From IMG/VR virus record IMGVR_UViG_3300008450_000303, positions 1 through 29,905 of that record: 29,905 nucleotides of DNA. One strand, 5' to 3'. The translations under genes were made by a program, and so were the position numbers. The notes under the pieces were generated by a model that had not been told where the DNA came from, did no database searches, and was given only the letters and a program-made list of their open reading frames with translations. Each line of letters begins with the position of its first letter. The stretch's first letter is position 1. This stretch comes from a virus. Positions 1-9,274 of the stretch are shown piece by piece.

Positions 1-1
1 T

Positions 2-670
2 TTAGATGCATTACTTCTTTCTAAAATGCAAACAGTATATGCAGAAGAGAAAGAAAGATATGGAGAGCATTTTTCTAGTTCTAACGAGTTATCTGAGTTT
101 CATAATGATGGTATTGAAATTCTAAAGTACATTAAGAAGAAACGCTCTATCTTCTTTGGAACCAAGTATATTAAGCTGGTAGGGGTAGAAATTCCTTTAG
201 TACATCAAATATCTGAGAATATTTTCTTTAAAGGGTATATTGATTTACTTCTATACGATGAGCAGGATGACAAGTACACTATAATCGATATTAAAACATC
301 AACATCAGGATGGAATCAATATGCTAAAAAGGATGATAAGAAATTAGCACAGCTTCTTCTTTACAAAGAATTTCTAGCAAAACAATTTCAAATCGATGTA
401 GAAAAAGTAGATGTAAAATACTTCATTGTAAAAAGAAAAGTACCCTTAGATCCAGAATATCCAGCAATGGGGAAGAGAGTTCAAGAGTTTGTTCCACCAT
501 CAGGAAAGATAAAAAGAGGTCAAGCAAATACAGCTCTTGCAAAATTTATTCAAGATGCTTTCGATGATAAGGGTCAGTACATAGATAAGGAATACGAAAA
601 GGTACCATCAAAAAGTAATTGTAATTTCTGTCCTTATAGAGGAACAGAGCATTGTACTGCTAGTTTTTAA
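2..670 (+). CDS. PD-(D/E)XK (RecB/Cas4-like) nuclease, 5' end outside window
   Basis: Probable DNA exonuclease/endonuclease of the PD-(D/E)XK superfamily, as found in many phage replication or recombination modules. Counting from the internal ATG at 26, a GYID motif (D73) is followed by IIDIKTS (D88, K90) and QLLLYK (109-114), the usual order of acidic residue, D-x-K and Q-x3-Y in RecB/Cas4-like enzymes. The C-terminus has CNFC and a further Cys (C199, C202, C210), which could ligate a metal or Fe-S cluster together with an upstream Cys not seen here. The reading frame stays open to the window edge (position 2), so the gene very likely begins upstream and the ATG at 26 is internal. The superfamily call is solid; the exact role is inferred. 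Confidence 0.8.
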   Translation, partial: LDALLLSKMQTVYAEEKERYGEHFSSSNELSEFHNDGIEILKYIKKKRSIFFGTKYIKLVGVEIPLVHQISENIFFKGYIDLLLYDEQDDKYTIIDIKTSTSGWNQYAKKDDKKLAQLLLYKEFLAKQFQIDVEKVDVKYFIVKRKVPLDPEYPAMGKRVQEFVPPSGKIKRGQANTALAKFIQDAFDDKGQYIDKEYEKVPSKSNCNFCPYRGTEHCTASF

Positions 671-709
671 TTTCTGTATATATTTATATATAACTAAACA
701 AATATAAAT

Positions 710-892
710 ATGGACAACAAAAAACTAACATCGGTTAAAGTGGAACAGGAATTGTTCCAAGAATTCAAAGAAGAATGTATAAGATACAAATTTTCTCTAC
801 AAAAGCTTGTAGACAGAGCAATTTATTTATATCTTACAGAAGAAGACTTTAAACAAAAGCTTCACAATCAAACAAATATTAAATTAAAGTAG
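710..892 (+). CDS. small ribbon-helix-helix-like protein
   Basis: Sixty-residue protein. A short beta-prone segment (KLTSVKVEQELFQEF) is followed by two amphipathic helices (about 14-30 and 31-50), the layout of Arc/MetJ/CopG-type ribbon-helix-helix DNA-binding proteins. No extra domain is present. It sits between the nuclease gene and the first glycosyltransferase, ending 4 nt before the latter starts, so the two are probably co-transcribed and it could regulate the cluster. The 40-nt gap upstream holds an AT-rich TATTTATA element. Fold assignment is by pattern only; DNA binding is inferred. Confidence 0.6.
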   Translation: MDNKKLTSVKVEQELFQEFKEECIRYKFSLQKLVDRAIYLYLTEEDFKQKLHNQTNIKLK

Positions 893-896
893 TTAC

Positions 897-2339
897 ATGA
901 AACAAAATTTTCGTTATGTTAAAAAAGAAGATCGTAAAAAGATTCTTCTGTTATGTGATGATATTAGGATGCATTCCGGTATCGCAACTATGGCAAGAGA
1001 GATTGTTATAGGAACAGCACATCATTTTAATTGGCTCAATGTAGGAGCAGCAATCAATCATCCTGAGGTAGGAAAAGGAATTGATATCTCACCTGAGGTA
1101 AATAAAGTAGCTGAATTAGAAGATGCTTGGGTAAGAGTACTACCAAATAATGGTTATGGAGATGCAATGCTTATTAGAACATTAATTCAACAAGAAAAGC
1201 CAGATGCAATCTTTATCTTTACAGATCCAAGATATTGGACTTGGTTATTTGAAATTGAAAGAGAAATTAGAAATCAAATTCCAATTCACTACCTAAATAT
1301 TTGGGATGACCTTCCAGCACCTCTATACAATAAAGCATATTATGAATCATGTGACTTATTAATGGCTATCTCAAAACAGACTAAAAATATAAATGAGATT
1401 GTTTTAGGAGAATCAGCTAAAGATAAAATTATCAAATATGTACCTCACGGAATAAACGATAAACATTTCTTTCCTATTAGAGAAGGTCATGAGAATTTTG
1501 GATTATTACAAGAGTTTAAAAAGAAAATGTTTGGAGAAAAAGAAATTGACTTTGTAGTTCTTTTTAATTCAAGAAACATTAGAAGAAAATCTCCAGGAGA
1601 TGTAATACTTTCTTACAAACTTTTCTGTGATATGATTGGAGAAGAGAAGGCAAAGAGGTGTGCTCTTGTAATGCATACACAAGCTGTAGATGAAAATGGT
1701 ACAGATCTTTATGCAGTAAGGGAAGCTCTTTGTGATGAAAACGTAAATGTATTCTTCTCACAAGATAAATTGGAAACTCCGCAAATGAACCTACTATATA
1801 ACATAGCAGATGTTGGATTACTTATTACTTCAAACGAAGGATGGGGATTATCATTAACTGAAACTATGATGGCAGGTAGAATGATTATTGCAAATGTAAC
1901 CGGAGGTATGCAAGATCAAATGAGATTTGAATATAATGACGGTAAGTGGATTGATTTTACTCCTGATTTTCCTTCTAACCATAGAGGAACTTTTAAGAAA
2001 TGTGGTAAATGGGCTATTCCGGTCTACCCTTCAAACATATCATTAGTAGGTTCGGTACCAACTCCTTACATCTTTGATGATAGATGTGCTCCTGAAGATG
2101 TAGCAACAGCTATCTTAAAAGCATATGAGATGCCTAAAGAAGAAAGAGATGAGAAAGGATTATTAGCCAGAGAATGGGTAACATCAGATGAATCAGGAAT
2201 GTCTTCAAGACAAATGTGTGAAAATGTAATTGATGCAATGGAAGAATCATTCGAAAAGTTTGTACCGAGAACTAGATTTGATTTACATAAAATCACAGAC
2301 AGACCTAAAAAACGTATAACACATAAATTAATATACTAG
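897..2339 (+). CDS. glycosyltransferase, GT-B fold (GT4-like)
   Basis: Transfers a sugar from a nucleotide-sugar donor; acceptor unknown. The 480-residue product has a Rossmann-like N-terminus (KKILLLCDDIRMHSGIATMA) and a C-terminal half with the E-x7-E signature of retaining GT-B enzymes (E314-GWGLSLT-E322, followed by a GGMQDQ segment). Length is typical of a complete GT-B enzyme, with about 60 extra residues at the C-terminus. It is the first gene of a 13 kb run of sugar-related genes and is followed 2 nt later by a second GT-B gene. A cytoplasmic location is expected, with no signal peptide or membrane segment. The donor sugar cannot be inferred. Confidence 0.8.
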   Translation: MKQNFRYVKKEDRKKILLLCDDIRMHSGIATMAREIVIGTAHHFNWLNVGAAINHPEVGKGIDISPEVNKVAELEDAWVRVLPNNGYGDAMLIRTLIQQEKPDAIFIFTDPRYWTWLFEIEREIRNQIPIHYLNIWDDLPAPLYNKAYYESCDLLMAISKQTKNINEIVLGESAKDKIIKYVPHGINDKHFFPIREGHENFGLLQEFKKKMFGEKEIDFVVLFNSRNIRRKSPGDVILSYKLFCDMIGEEKAKRCALVMHTQAVDENGTDLYAVREALCDENVNVFFSQDKLETPQMNLLYNIADVGLLITSNEGWGLSLTETMMAGRMIIANVTGGMQDQMRFEYNDGKWIDFTPDFPSNHRGTFKKCGKWAIPVYPSNISLVGSVPTPYIFDDRCAPEDVATAILKAYEMPKEERDEKGLLAREWVTSDESGMSSRQMCENVIDAMEESFEKFVPRTRFDLHKITDRPKKRITHKLIY

Positions 2340-2341
2340 TT

Positions 2342-3628
2342 ATGAGTAAACCTACATTAGTAGTAAGCTGCCCTATCGATACTTATTCAGGATATGGAGC
2401 AAGAGCAAGAGATTTTGTACAATCAATTATCGATTTGGACAAATATGACGTAAAAATACTTCCACAAAGATGGGGTAATACAAGATTTGGATACTTACAA
2501 GATCATGGAAATACTTCTTTAAGTTCTAGAATTACAACACAATTAACAGCACAACCTGATATCTGGATACAAATTACAGTACCTAATGAATTTCAAAAGG
2601 TAGGTAAATATAATATCGGATTGACAGCTGGTATTGAAACTACACTTTGTGATGCTTCTTGGATACAGGGATGTAATAATATGGATTTAGTTTTAGTTTC
2701 ATCTGAACATGCTAAGAAAGTATTTACTGAAAGTAAATTTAACATGCAAGATAATAGAACTGGACAAGTAACAGGACATATTGAACTGCAAACTAAAATG
2801 GAAGTTCTATTTGAAGGAGGAGATACTACAAAATACTTTCCTACAGTATCTAAATTAGATTTAAGTAACGTAGAAGAGAATTGGTGTTACCTAGTTGTAG
2901 GTCACTGGCTTCCAGGAGAAGTTGGAGAGGATAGGAAGAATATTGGATACACAATTAAAGCATTCTTAGAAACATTTAAAAACAAACCAGCTAAGAAACG
3001 TCCTGCACTTGTCCTAAAAGTACAAGCAGGCTCAGGAACTTCTATCATGGATAGAGAAGCTGTATTGGATAAGATTGATGCAATAAGACAAACTGTAAAA
3101 GGAGATTTACCTAACATTTATTTGTTACATGGAGAGATGACTGATGCAGAAGTAAATGAATTATATAATCATCCGAAAGTAAAAGCAATGGTTTCTCTTA
3201 CAAAAGGAGAAGGATTTGGAAGACCACTACTTGAATTCAGTTTAGTGAATAAGCCAATCATTGCAAGTGCTTGGTCAGGTCATGTTGACTTCTTAGATAA
3301 AGATTTTGTAACTTATGTAGGAGGAACATTAACACCGGTACATCCTTCTGCAGCAATAGACAGAATGATTTTAAGAGAGAGTGCTTGGTTTTCTGCAGAT
3401 CCTATTGAAGTAGGAAGAGCTTTTAAATCAGTTTACGATGATTACGACAAGTGTATGACTGCAGCAAAAAGACAAGGACATAAGTCAAGAACACAATTCT
3501 CTTACGAGAATATGAGAGACACGCTAGATAACCTTCTAACACAGTATATACCTGAGTTCCCAAAGCAGGTTCAACTAAAATTACCTCAATTGAAAAAAAT
3601 TGAATTACCAAAATTACAAAAAGCATAA
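2342..3628 (+). CDS. glycosyltransferase, GT-B fold (GT4-like)
   Basis: Second GT-B glycosyltransferase, 428 residues. The N-terminus (VVSCPIDTYSGYGARARDFV) is the usual first strand with a Gly-rich turn, and the C-terminal domain carries E290-GFGRPLL-E298, the E-x7-E motif that contacts the donor nucleotide-sugar. The C-terminal 25 residues are a Lys/Leu/Pro-rich tail (KLPQLKKIELPKL). It is tightly coupled to its neighbours: 2 nt after the previous gene, and its TAA overlaps the next ATG (TAATG). Probably acts with the preceding enzyme on the same glycan; substrate unknown. Confidence 0.8.
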   Translation: MSKPTLVVSCPIDTYSGYGARARDFVQSIIDLDKYDVKILPQRWGNTRFGYLQDHGNTSLSSRITTQLTAQPDIWIQITVPNEFQKVGKYNIGLTAGIETTLCDASWIQGCNNMDLVLVSSEHAKKVFTESKFNMQDNRTGQVTGHIELQTKMEVLFEGGDTTKYFPTVSKLDLSNVEENWCYLVVGHWLPGEVGEDRKNIGYTIKAFLETFKNKPAKKRPALVLKVQAGSGTSIMDREAVLDKIDAIRQTVKGDLPNIYLLHGEMTDAEVNELYNHPKVKAMVSLTKGEGFGRPLLEFSLVNKPIIASAWSGHVDFLDKDFVTYVGGTLTPVHPSAAIDRMILRESAWFSADPIEVGRAFKSVYDDYDKCMTAAKRQGHKSRTQFSYENMRDTLDNLLTQYIPEFPKQVQLKLPQLKKIELPKLQKA

Positions 3629-4086
3629 TGGAAGAAAAATTAATTGATTGCCCACATTGTGGAGGAAATGCTTGCTATGAACAGCAAGTAAGCGAAGAAG
3701 TGAAAACTAATTTCTGTTTTGGATGTGGATTTACAAGTTCAACAGTAATGGTTGAAGGATCAAAGCCAGTAGCAGATACTCTAGAAACATCTCCGGAATT
3801 GTATAAGGATCTTATGTTTGTTGACGAAAATAAACAAGTATGGTTTCCTGCTACAGTTACTCTTCCTGAGAAAGGAATGGTATTCTTAGATGGAACCTCT
3901 AAAGATAATTGGCAATGGGCAGCAGTAAATGCTATTGAAATTACTGAAGAAGAAAAATCTAAATATCCAGAGGGTCAAACTCATAAAATGGATATGAAGA
4001 ATGCTAAGAAGTTCGATAAGAGAGACTTCATGGATGCATTAGACGCTATTAACTTCTTTGATGTATTAGTTGCAGAACAAGAATAG
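3628..4086 (+). CDS. zinc-ribbon protein of unknown function
   Basis: A 152-residue protein with an N-terminal zinc ribbon: C8-x2-C11 and C30-x2-C33, with an extra C16. The rest is acidic with no recognised domain. Its start overlaps the stop of the preceding glycosyltransferase (TAATG), so the two are translationally coupled. Zinc-ribbon proteins of this size are frequent in large phages, often uncharacterised. It is the only evident non-sugar gene inside the first part of the sugar cluster, so it may be an older core gene around which the cluster expanded. That is inference. Confidence 0.65.
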   Translation: MEEKLIDCPHCGGNACYEQQVSEEVKTNFCFGCGFTSSTVMVEGSKPVADTLETSPELYKDLMFVDENKQVWFPATVTLPEKGMVFLDGTSKDNWQWAAVNAIEITEEEKSKYPEGQTHKMDMKNAKKFDKRDFMDALDAINFFDVLVAEQE

Positions 4087-4104
4087 TTTTCATATATTAA
4101 TAAA

Positions 4105-5562
4105 ATGAAGATAAGTTATGCAATAACAGTTTGTAATGAATTGGAGGAAGTGAAAAGACTAGTCAACTTCCTCCTTTCTAACAAACGAAAGGAAGATGAG
4201 ATAGTAATCTTATTTGATGAGAAGAATGGAACCGATGAAGTATTTGATTACATAGAATCACAAGTTCATGATTGTGAAGTATTCTGTGAAAAGTTTCAAG
4301 GACATTTTGCTGATTGGAAAAACCTTCTTACCTCATACTGCACAGGAGATTTTATCTTTCAGATAGATGCTGATGAAGTTCCTTGCACACCTCTTATAGA
4401 ATCCCTACCGTTTATTTTAGAATCAAATCCTGAACTAGATGTACTTTTAGTTCCTAGAGTTAATACTGTACAAGGACTAACACAAGAGCATATTCACAAA
4501 TGGGGATGGAATGTAAATTCAGAAGGATGGGTTAATTGGCCGGACTACCAATGGAGAATTTATAGAAACACTCCTGACATAAAATGGATAAATAAAGTTC
4601 ATGAAAGGTTGGAAGGATTTAAAACCTATACAACTTTACCTATGGAGGAAGATTATTCTCTATACCACCCAAAGACAATCGAAAGACAAGAGAAACAGAA
4701 TAATTATTATACTGATCTTGAAAAAAATAAACTAACAATCTATAACACGTGCTGGGGTGATTATGCATTGCATACATATGCTTCCGACTTGGAAAAGAGT
4801 TTACAACAGCTAACCGACACTAAGCTACTAACAGGAGATTATCAAATGTTTAAAGGGATGTATGTAAGTAATTTAGAAGGAAGTGCATTAGTTGTAGAAC
4901 GGGGAGATGGTAAATTCATAATACTAGACTGGGGAGATAGTTACGAAGTTAATCAGGGGATAATCAAATTAGAAAAGCATCCAGACTGCCTAGGATACTA
5001 TAGTAGTCAACCCTCAGACTTTATAAATGAAAATAAAACCTACATACCTCATTTAGAATTTAAGTATGAAGGATTTAATAAAAGGTATAATAACCATTAT
5101 AGTAAGTCTTTTGATCAACTAGAAGACAAAATATATTTCAGCGGAGAAATAACAGATATTAGAATAGCTAATAATAAGTTTCTACGTACAGGACAATACA
5201 AAGATCATCCAGAATTTACGGTACTACCTAAGATAGATTTTAACCAGTACCTTCAGGATATATTCAAATACAAAGCAATATACTCACCAGCCGGAGGAGG
5301 AGACTTCGCTCACAGAGATTTTGAAACATTCGCACTAGGTATACCAGTCGTTCGTCAAAAATACAGATCAACAACAACAACCTTGCAAGCAGGGGTACAT
5401 TATATCGATGTTGACAGTGTTGAAGATTTTAAAGAACTCCTAAGCAATAGAGAACTCTTATGCACCATAGGAGCAAACGGCAGATTGTGGTATGAAGAGA
5501 ATTGTTTATATCCTGGAAATGTAAGAGAAATAAAACAGATAGTAAAAGACTTATTAATATGA
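4105..5562 (+). CDS. two-domain glycosyltransferase (GT2-like N-terminus plus second GT-like domain)
   Basis: A 485-residue protein with two apparent domains. Residues 1-210 look like a GT2/GT-A enzyme: a first strand ISYAITVCNELEEV, then a metal-binding D-x-D motif (FQIDADEV, D88/D90) and a typical post-DxD region with paired Trp and His. Residues about 230-485 look like a second transferase, with a segment YSPAGGGDFAHRDFETFALG near 393 and GIPVV after it, like the donor-binding end of GT-B or exostosin/GT90-like proteins. A two-headed enzyme adding two successive sugars is plausible. The last 4 nt overlap the next start (ATGA). The N-terminal call is firm; the C-terminal call is tentative. 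Confidence 0.7.
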   Translation: MKISYAITVCNELEEVKRLVNFLLSNKRKEDEIVILFDEKNGTDEVFDYIESQVHDCEVFCEKFQGHFADWKNLLTSYCTGDFIFQIDADEVPCTPLIESLPFILESNPELDVLLVPRVNTVQGLTQEHIHKWGWNVNSEGWVNWPDYQWRIYRNTPDIKWINKVHERLEGFKTYTTLPMEEDYSLYHPKTIERQEKQNNYYTDLEKNKLTIYNTCWGDYALHTYASDLEKSLQQLTDTKLLTGDYQMFKGMYVSNLEGSALVVERGDGKFIILDWGDSYEVNQGIIKLEKHPDCLGYYSSQPSDFINENKTYIPHLEFKYEGFNKRYNNHYSKSFDQLEDKIYFSGEITDIRIANNKFLRTGQYKDHPEFTVLPKIDFNQYLQDIFKYKAIYSPAGGGDFAHRDFETFALGIPVVRQKYRSTTTTLQAGVHYIDVDSVEDFKELLSNRELLCTIGANGRLWYEENCLYPGNVREIKQIVKDLLI

Positions 5563-6323
5563 AACCAAATTTACTGATAGGAGCTATAAGTGGTAACTAC
5601 TCTATTAACGATATAAGACTCTGGGTAGAGACCTCTGATTTTGAAAACGTAGAAAGGGTATTAATATTATATAACAATAAGGAGAATCCACAACTCCAGG
5701 AATACTTAAAACAAAATAACATAGGAGTAGTATTCCCTACCTTCGATTTTTTTGGACAAGAGAAGGAAGTGTTTGAAACTAATACAGGAAAAGTTACTTT
5801 AGATAATTCTTATGAGCTAATTCACAATATAAGATTCTTACATATAGCAACGTACGCAAGTGATACAGATCATGAGAAGATCTTTATTACAGATGTTAAA
5901 GATGTATATTTCAATTCAAATCCATTTGACAGAACACCGGGGGATAAGATAATTGCAACAGGGGAAGTAATTAGGTACAGCGAAGATGCTTGGAACACAG
6001 AGCATTTACAGGTAAACTTAGGAGTAGCAGGAATGTCAATATTAGATAAGGAAGTATATAATGTAGGAGTTTTCGGAGGAAATGCTAAATTGGTTATAGC
6101 TCTCTGTAAGGATATATACCTAATGTCCGTAGGGAAACTAAAAGTTGCAGATCAAACTTCTTTTAATTATTTGATAAATAACTCCTACAAGGATGTGGTA
6201 GTTTATACATCTATCGACGATTTATTTGCAGTACACTTACATGTAGTAGCAGCAGGCAAGGTACAGTTTGATCTAAACAGTATTAACAAGTATACAATAG
6301 TGCACCAATATGATAGACTATAG
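5559..6323 (+). CDS. glycosyltransferase-like protein with DxxD motif
   Basis: A 254-residue protein. The ATG at 5559 was chosen because it overlaps the upstream stop as ATGA; a longer start at 5502 would lie deep inside the previous gene. The sequence KIFITDVKDVYFNSNPF (D112, D115) matches the D-x-x-D-V-x-F pattern of GT-A-like transferases in which a strand ends in an acidic metal-binding cluster followed by N-P-F. The N-terminal LLIGAISGNY and VERVLILYNN are consistent with alternating strands. Family number not assigned. It overlaps the next gene by 14 nt. Confidence 0.6.
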   Translation: MKPNLLIGAISGNYSINDIRLWVETSDFENVERVLILYNNKENPQLQEYLKQNNIGVVFPTFDFFGQEKEVFETNTGKVTLDNSYELIHNIRFLHIATYASDTDHEKIFITDVKDVYFNSNPFDRTPGDKIIATGEVIRYSEDAWNTEHLQVNLGVAGMSILDKEVYNVGVFGGNAKLVIALCKDIYLMSVGKLKVADQTSFNYLINNSYKDVVVYTSIDDLFAVHLHVVAAGKVQFDLNSINKYTIVHQYDRL

Positions 6324-7026
6324 TTTTATTATCTCGTATAGAGACAGAGAAGATCATTTATCAAAACTACTTCCTAGATTGAAAACTATCATGGAAGGTA
6401 AGTCCTATGAGATTGTAATAGTGGAGCAAGATGATAGAGATAAATTCCAAAAAAACTCACTATACAACATAGCAGTGCAACATACCAGAGGGAGGTTATT
6501 AATCTTTCATGATGTGGATTACTATCCAGGAGAAAATATAAGCTACGATACTAAGGTAGATATTCCTTTTTACCCTGTAGGTAAGGTCTACTTCTTAGAT
6601 GAAAATGATCAACCTAGAGACCTACACGACATCCCAGGAGGTTACCAAAACTTTCATAACAATGTAGGGGATCATTCAGGAGGAGTATTTGTTTTGAGTA
6701 GAGAACTTTTTGACAAAACTAATGGACTTAACCCATACTATAAAGGATGGGGGAAAGAAGATGATGATACTAGAGATAGGTTAAGACTTTTAGGATATAA
6801 CTGGAGTAGAAATCAGGAAGGTATCTTCTATGCTCTTCATCACGAAGATAATAAGCCTGCAGATAATGACCAGGACTTCATAAACAACCATATACTGTTG
6901 AATAATTTAAGACAAAATCTAGAGTTGGGTAAAGATGATGTAACAGCAGATGTAGATGTTTATACATTTGATAAAGATGTAAAATGGTTAAAGGTAAAGA
7001 ATTTTAAATATAATAAAAATAACTAG
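6310..7026 (+). CDS. beta-1,4-galactosyltransferase-like (GT7-type) glycosyltransferase
   Basis: A 238-residue GT-A protein resembling the catalytic domain of GT7 enzymes. It has an N-terminal FIISYRDREDHL segment, a D-x-D (FHDVDYYP, D68/D70), a Gly-rich acceptor loop (DHSGGVFVLSRELF), and the hallmark GWGKEDDD (146-153), close to the WGWGGEDDD signature of metazoan beta-1,4-galactosyltransferases. A His pair at 177-178 follows where GT7 enzymes place a metal-binding His. It lacks any signal or membrane anchor, so it acts in the cytoplasm. UDP-Gal or UDP-GalNAc is a plausible donor from family knowledge but is not shown by the sequence. Confidence 0.75.
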   Translation: MIDYSFIISYRDREDHLSKLLPRLKTIMEGKSYEIVIVEQDDRDKFQKNSLYNIAVQHTRGRLLIFHDVDYYPGENISYDTKVDIPFYPVGKVYFLDENDQPRDLHDIPGGYQNFHNNVGDHSGGVFVLSRELFDKTNGLNPYYKGWGKEDDDTRDRLRLLGYNWSRNQEGIFYALHHEDNKPADNDQDFINNHILLNNLRQNLELGKDDVTADVDVYTFDKDVKWLKVKNFKYNKNN

Positions 7027-7027
7027 T

Positions 7028-7660
7028 ATGTTAAATAATTACGAAGTTACACAGGACGGTGTAATAAAACAAGTAGAATCGAATCCGTACAATTATGACC
7101 TATTGTACTCAGATAGTCGTTATTCAAATTTTGATGATAGAGGTAACATTCTAAATTTAAGGTTAGGTTATATTATTGGATCAATAGGAGAGGTTCCAAA
7201 CTCTATATTAGATGTAGGGTACGGTAATGGAGATTTTTTAGATTCATGTAATGGATTTATCAAGACACTTTACGGCAATGATATACAGCCAGCATACCCA
7301 CTAAAGTCAGGTATTACATTTGTAGAGGATATAACAAAACAGTACGCAGACGTTTTTACTTTTTTTGACAGTTTAGAACACTTTAACGATATAGAGTTTG
7401 TAAAAGATTTACAATGTAAATATGTAGTAATAAGTTTACCCTGGTGTACAAATGGACTAGACGATACTTGGTTTGAGAACTGGAAGCATAGAAAGCCGGA
7501 TGAACATTTATATCATTTTACAGAAAAAAGTTTAACAAATTTTATGACTAGACAAGGGTATACGATAATGAACTACTGCAACTTAGAAGACAAAGTTCGT
7601 ATAGATAAAGCTCTATCTCCAAATATATTAACAGCATGTTTTAAGAAAAACAACGTATAG
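7028..7660 (+). CDS. SAM-dependent methyltransferase, class I
   Basis: A 210-residue protein with motif I SILDVGYGNGDFLD (62-68 form the SAM-binding Gly loop), a following ...YGNDIQP acidic strand end, and TFFDSLEHFNDI as the motif IV region. This layout is seen in sugar- or nucleotide-modifying methyltransferases of glycan gene clusters. No target-recognition domain of DNA methyltransferases and no NPPY motif is visible, so DNA methylation is unlikely. It starts 1 nt after the upstream stop and is followed 3 nt later by the GT9-like gene. Probably methylates a sugar of the cluster's product; that is inference from context. Confidence 0.7.
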   Translation: MLNNYEVTQDGVIKQVESNPYNYDLLYSDSRYSNFDDRGNILNLRLGYIIGSIGEVPNSILDVGYGNGDFLDSCNGFIKTLYGNDIQPAYPLKSGITFVEDITKQYADVFTFFDSLEHFNDIEFVKDLQCKYVVISLPWCTNGLDDTWFENWKHRKPDEHLYHFTEKSLTNFMTRQGYTIMNYCNLEDKVRIDKALSPNILTACFKKNNV

Positions 7661-7663
7661 TTA

Positions 7664-8560
7664 ATGGAAAATAAAAAATGCTTAGTGGTTACTTGTGGAT
7701 TTTTTGGAGATATTATATTTGCAACTTCGTTAGCAGAGAAGCTCAAGGATGAGAAAGGATTTGAACAGGTTGACTATCTTATAGGATTTCCACAAGTATT
7801 GCGGTTAGTCCAAAATAATCCACATATAGATAACGTATACGTCTCCGACAATCCTTCTGCCTTTCCTACAAAGATAGGTATTGACAGTGAGCAATACTCA
7901 GACATCATAAGATTGCAGCAGTTGAACTACAACATACCTCCCGCATGTGAATACCAGCAACTCTCAGGAATACAGAGACTATCATCAGAGTATAGAGTAT
8001 ATACGGAGCCTGAGTATGATAAATTTGCCCAAGAGTATGTGGATAGTAGTAGAGAGGATGGTAAAAAAGTTATAGCAGTGATGTCCAATTGGGAACCTAA
8101 GACCTACCTATTTACACCAGAGCAGTACAAAGCAGGAATAGACGTACCTAATCTAGGGTACGGAGGTAGTCACAGAGATATTGTAAAAGTTGTATCAGGC
8201 CTTTCAAAGCACTTTACGCTTATAGAAGTAGGAGTACCTGTAGAATATAACCAAGCTATGACGTCCACAATTACAGATGATAATCAAAAATCTATATTAT
8301 TTGAAGCATCTATAATGAAGTACTGTGATGCGTTTGTTGGAACAGATGGCGGGTTAGCAACCATTGCTGCAGGAGTAGGTACGAAGACAATTATAACGGG
8401 AGACTTTAACCTACAACTATATGGATGGAATGGTGTTATTAAAAAGATTGAACAACCAAGACTAGGTCCGTACGAGTATTTTGGGGAACCACATATAGTT
8501 CTAGATCCTTATCTTTCAGATGAAGAAGTTACACAGGCAATCATAAATAACCTCCTATAA
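7664..8560 (+). CDS. GT9-like (heptosyltransferase-fold) protein
   Basis: A 298-residue protein resembling ADP-heptose:LPS heptosyltransferases. The N-terminus CLVVTCGFFGDIIFATSLAE matches the G-x-x-G-D-x-x-x-x-x-P region, with Ala-Thr in place of Thr-Pro. The C-terminus VGTDGGLATIAAGVGTKTI matches the D-[ST]G-x-x-H-x-A-A region, but the usual His is replaced (Leu-Ala). The fold match is good; the changed position means the donor or activity may differ. Its TAA overlaps the next start (TAATG). Confidence 0.6.
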   Translation: MENKKCLVVTCGFFGDIIFATSLAEKLKDEKGFEQVDYLIGFPQVLRLVQNNPHIDNVYVSDNPSAFPTKIGIDSEQYSDIIRLQQLNYNIPPACEYQQLSGIQRLSSEYRVYTEPEYDKFAQEYVDSSREDGKKVIAVMSNWEPKTYLFTPEQYKAGIDVPNLGYGGSHRDIVKVVSGLSKHFTLIEVGVPVEYNQAMTSTITDDNQKSILFEASIMKYCDAFVGTDGGLATIAAGVGTKTIITGDFNLQLYGWNGVIKKIEQPRLGPYEYFGEPHIVLDPYLSDEEVTQAIINNLL

Positions 8561-9273
8561 TGAGAGTAGCACTTTGTTTTTTTGGACAACCGAGATTGTT
8601 GGAAAATCCCTATACATATAATTCACATCTTAAACATATAATTGATAAGTACCCAACAGATGTATATGTACATAATTGGATAGGTAGTGAAAATACTCCC
8701 TTTACTTATTCAGATTGGGCTTTAGATAAAATGCAAGAAGATTGGAAGCAAGTACAGTCTCAAAATGTAAAAGGTAAGGTAGAGGAAATGTATTCACCAA
8801 TAGCTGCTAAGTTTGATACTGCAAGAACATTTAGACTAAGTAATGAGAGTAGGGAGATAGTAAAGACTTTACCTTTTTATAGTACTAATAACGAAAACAA
8901 TACATTATCACAACTATACTCCATCTCAGAATGTCTTAAATTGGTAAAGTGTATTGATTATGATTTTATCATTCTATCTAGATATGATAATTATATATAC
9001 AGCTTACCTGACTTAACTGAGCTTAGTACAGACAATTTCTACGTAACAAACAGATATCAGCATTTTGCAGATGTATTGTTTATTGGAGGAGTCGATGCAG
9101 TTAGGTCTTTAATATGTTTTGATAAGATAGAACAGATGTGCAATAAGATACCAATGTTTATACCGGAGGAATTTAAAAGGATAGCTCTATATGAGAACCA
9201 GTATAAAGAAACTAGAGTGGGAATAGATGTAGGTATTGCAAGAACATTGACAACAGATCACATACAAAAATAA
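8560..9273 (+). CDS. MRVALC-type putative glycosyltransferase, copy 1
   Basis: A 237-residue protein beginning MRVALCFFGQPRLLE, closely resembling the start of the protein at 11342 (MRVALCLSGQARSVE). Both continue with a V(Y/F)(V/I)H(N/T)W segment and a mid-protein YD(F/W)(I/V)(I/L)(L/R)SR(Y/F)D strand whose terminal Asp could be a metal ligand, as in GT-A enzymes. I recognise this as a putative transferase type found in phage and marine bacterial sugar clusters, but the exact family is not certain. Translation is coupled to the GT9-like gene through TAATG. Confidence 0.5.
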   Translation: MRVALCFFGQPRLLENPYTYNSHLKHIIDKYPTDVYVHNWIGSENTPFTYSDWALDKMQEDWKQVQSQNVKGKVEEMYSPIAAKFDTARTFRLSNESREIVKTLPFYSTNNENNTLSQLYSISECLKLVKCIDYDFIILSRYDNYIYSLPDLTELSTDNFYVTNRYQHFADVLFIGGVDAVRSLICFDKIEQMCNKIPMFIPEEFKRIALYENQYKETRVGIDVGIARTLTTDHIQK

Positions 9274-9274
9274 G

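Noticed and set aside
703-710. TATAAATA as a T4-type late promoter
   Set aside because: It overlaps the start codon of the gene at 710, leaving no room for a transcript leader.
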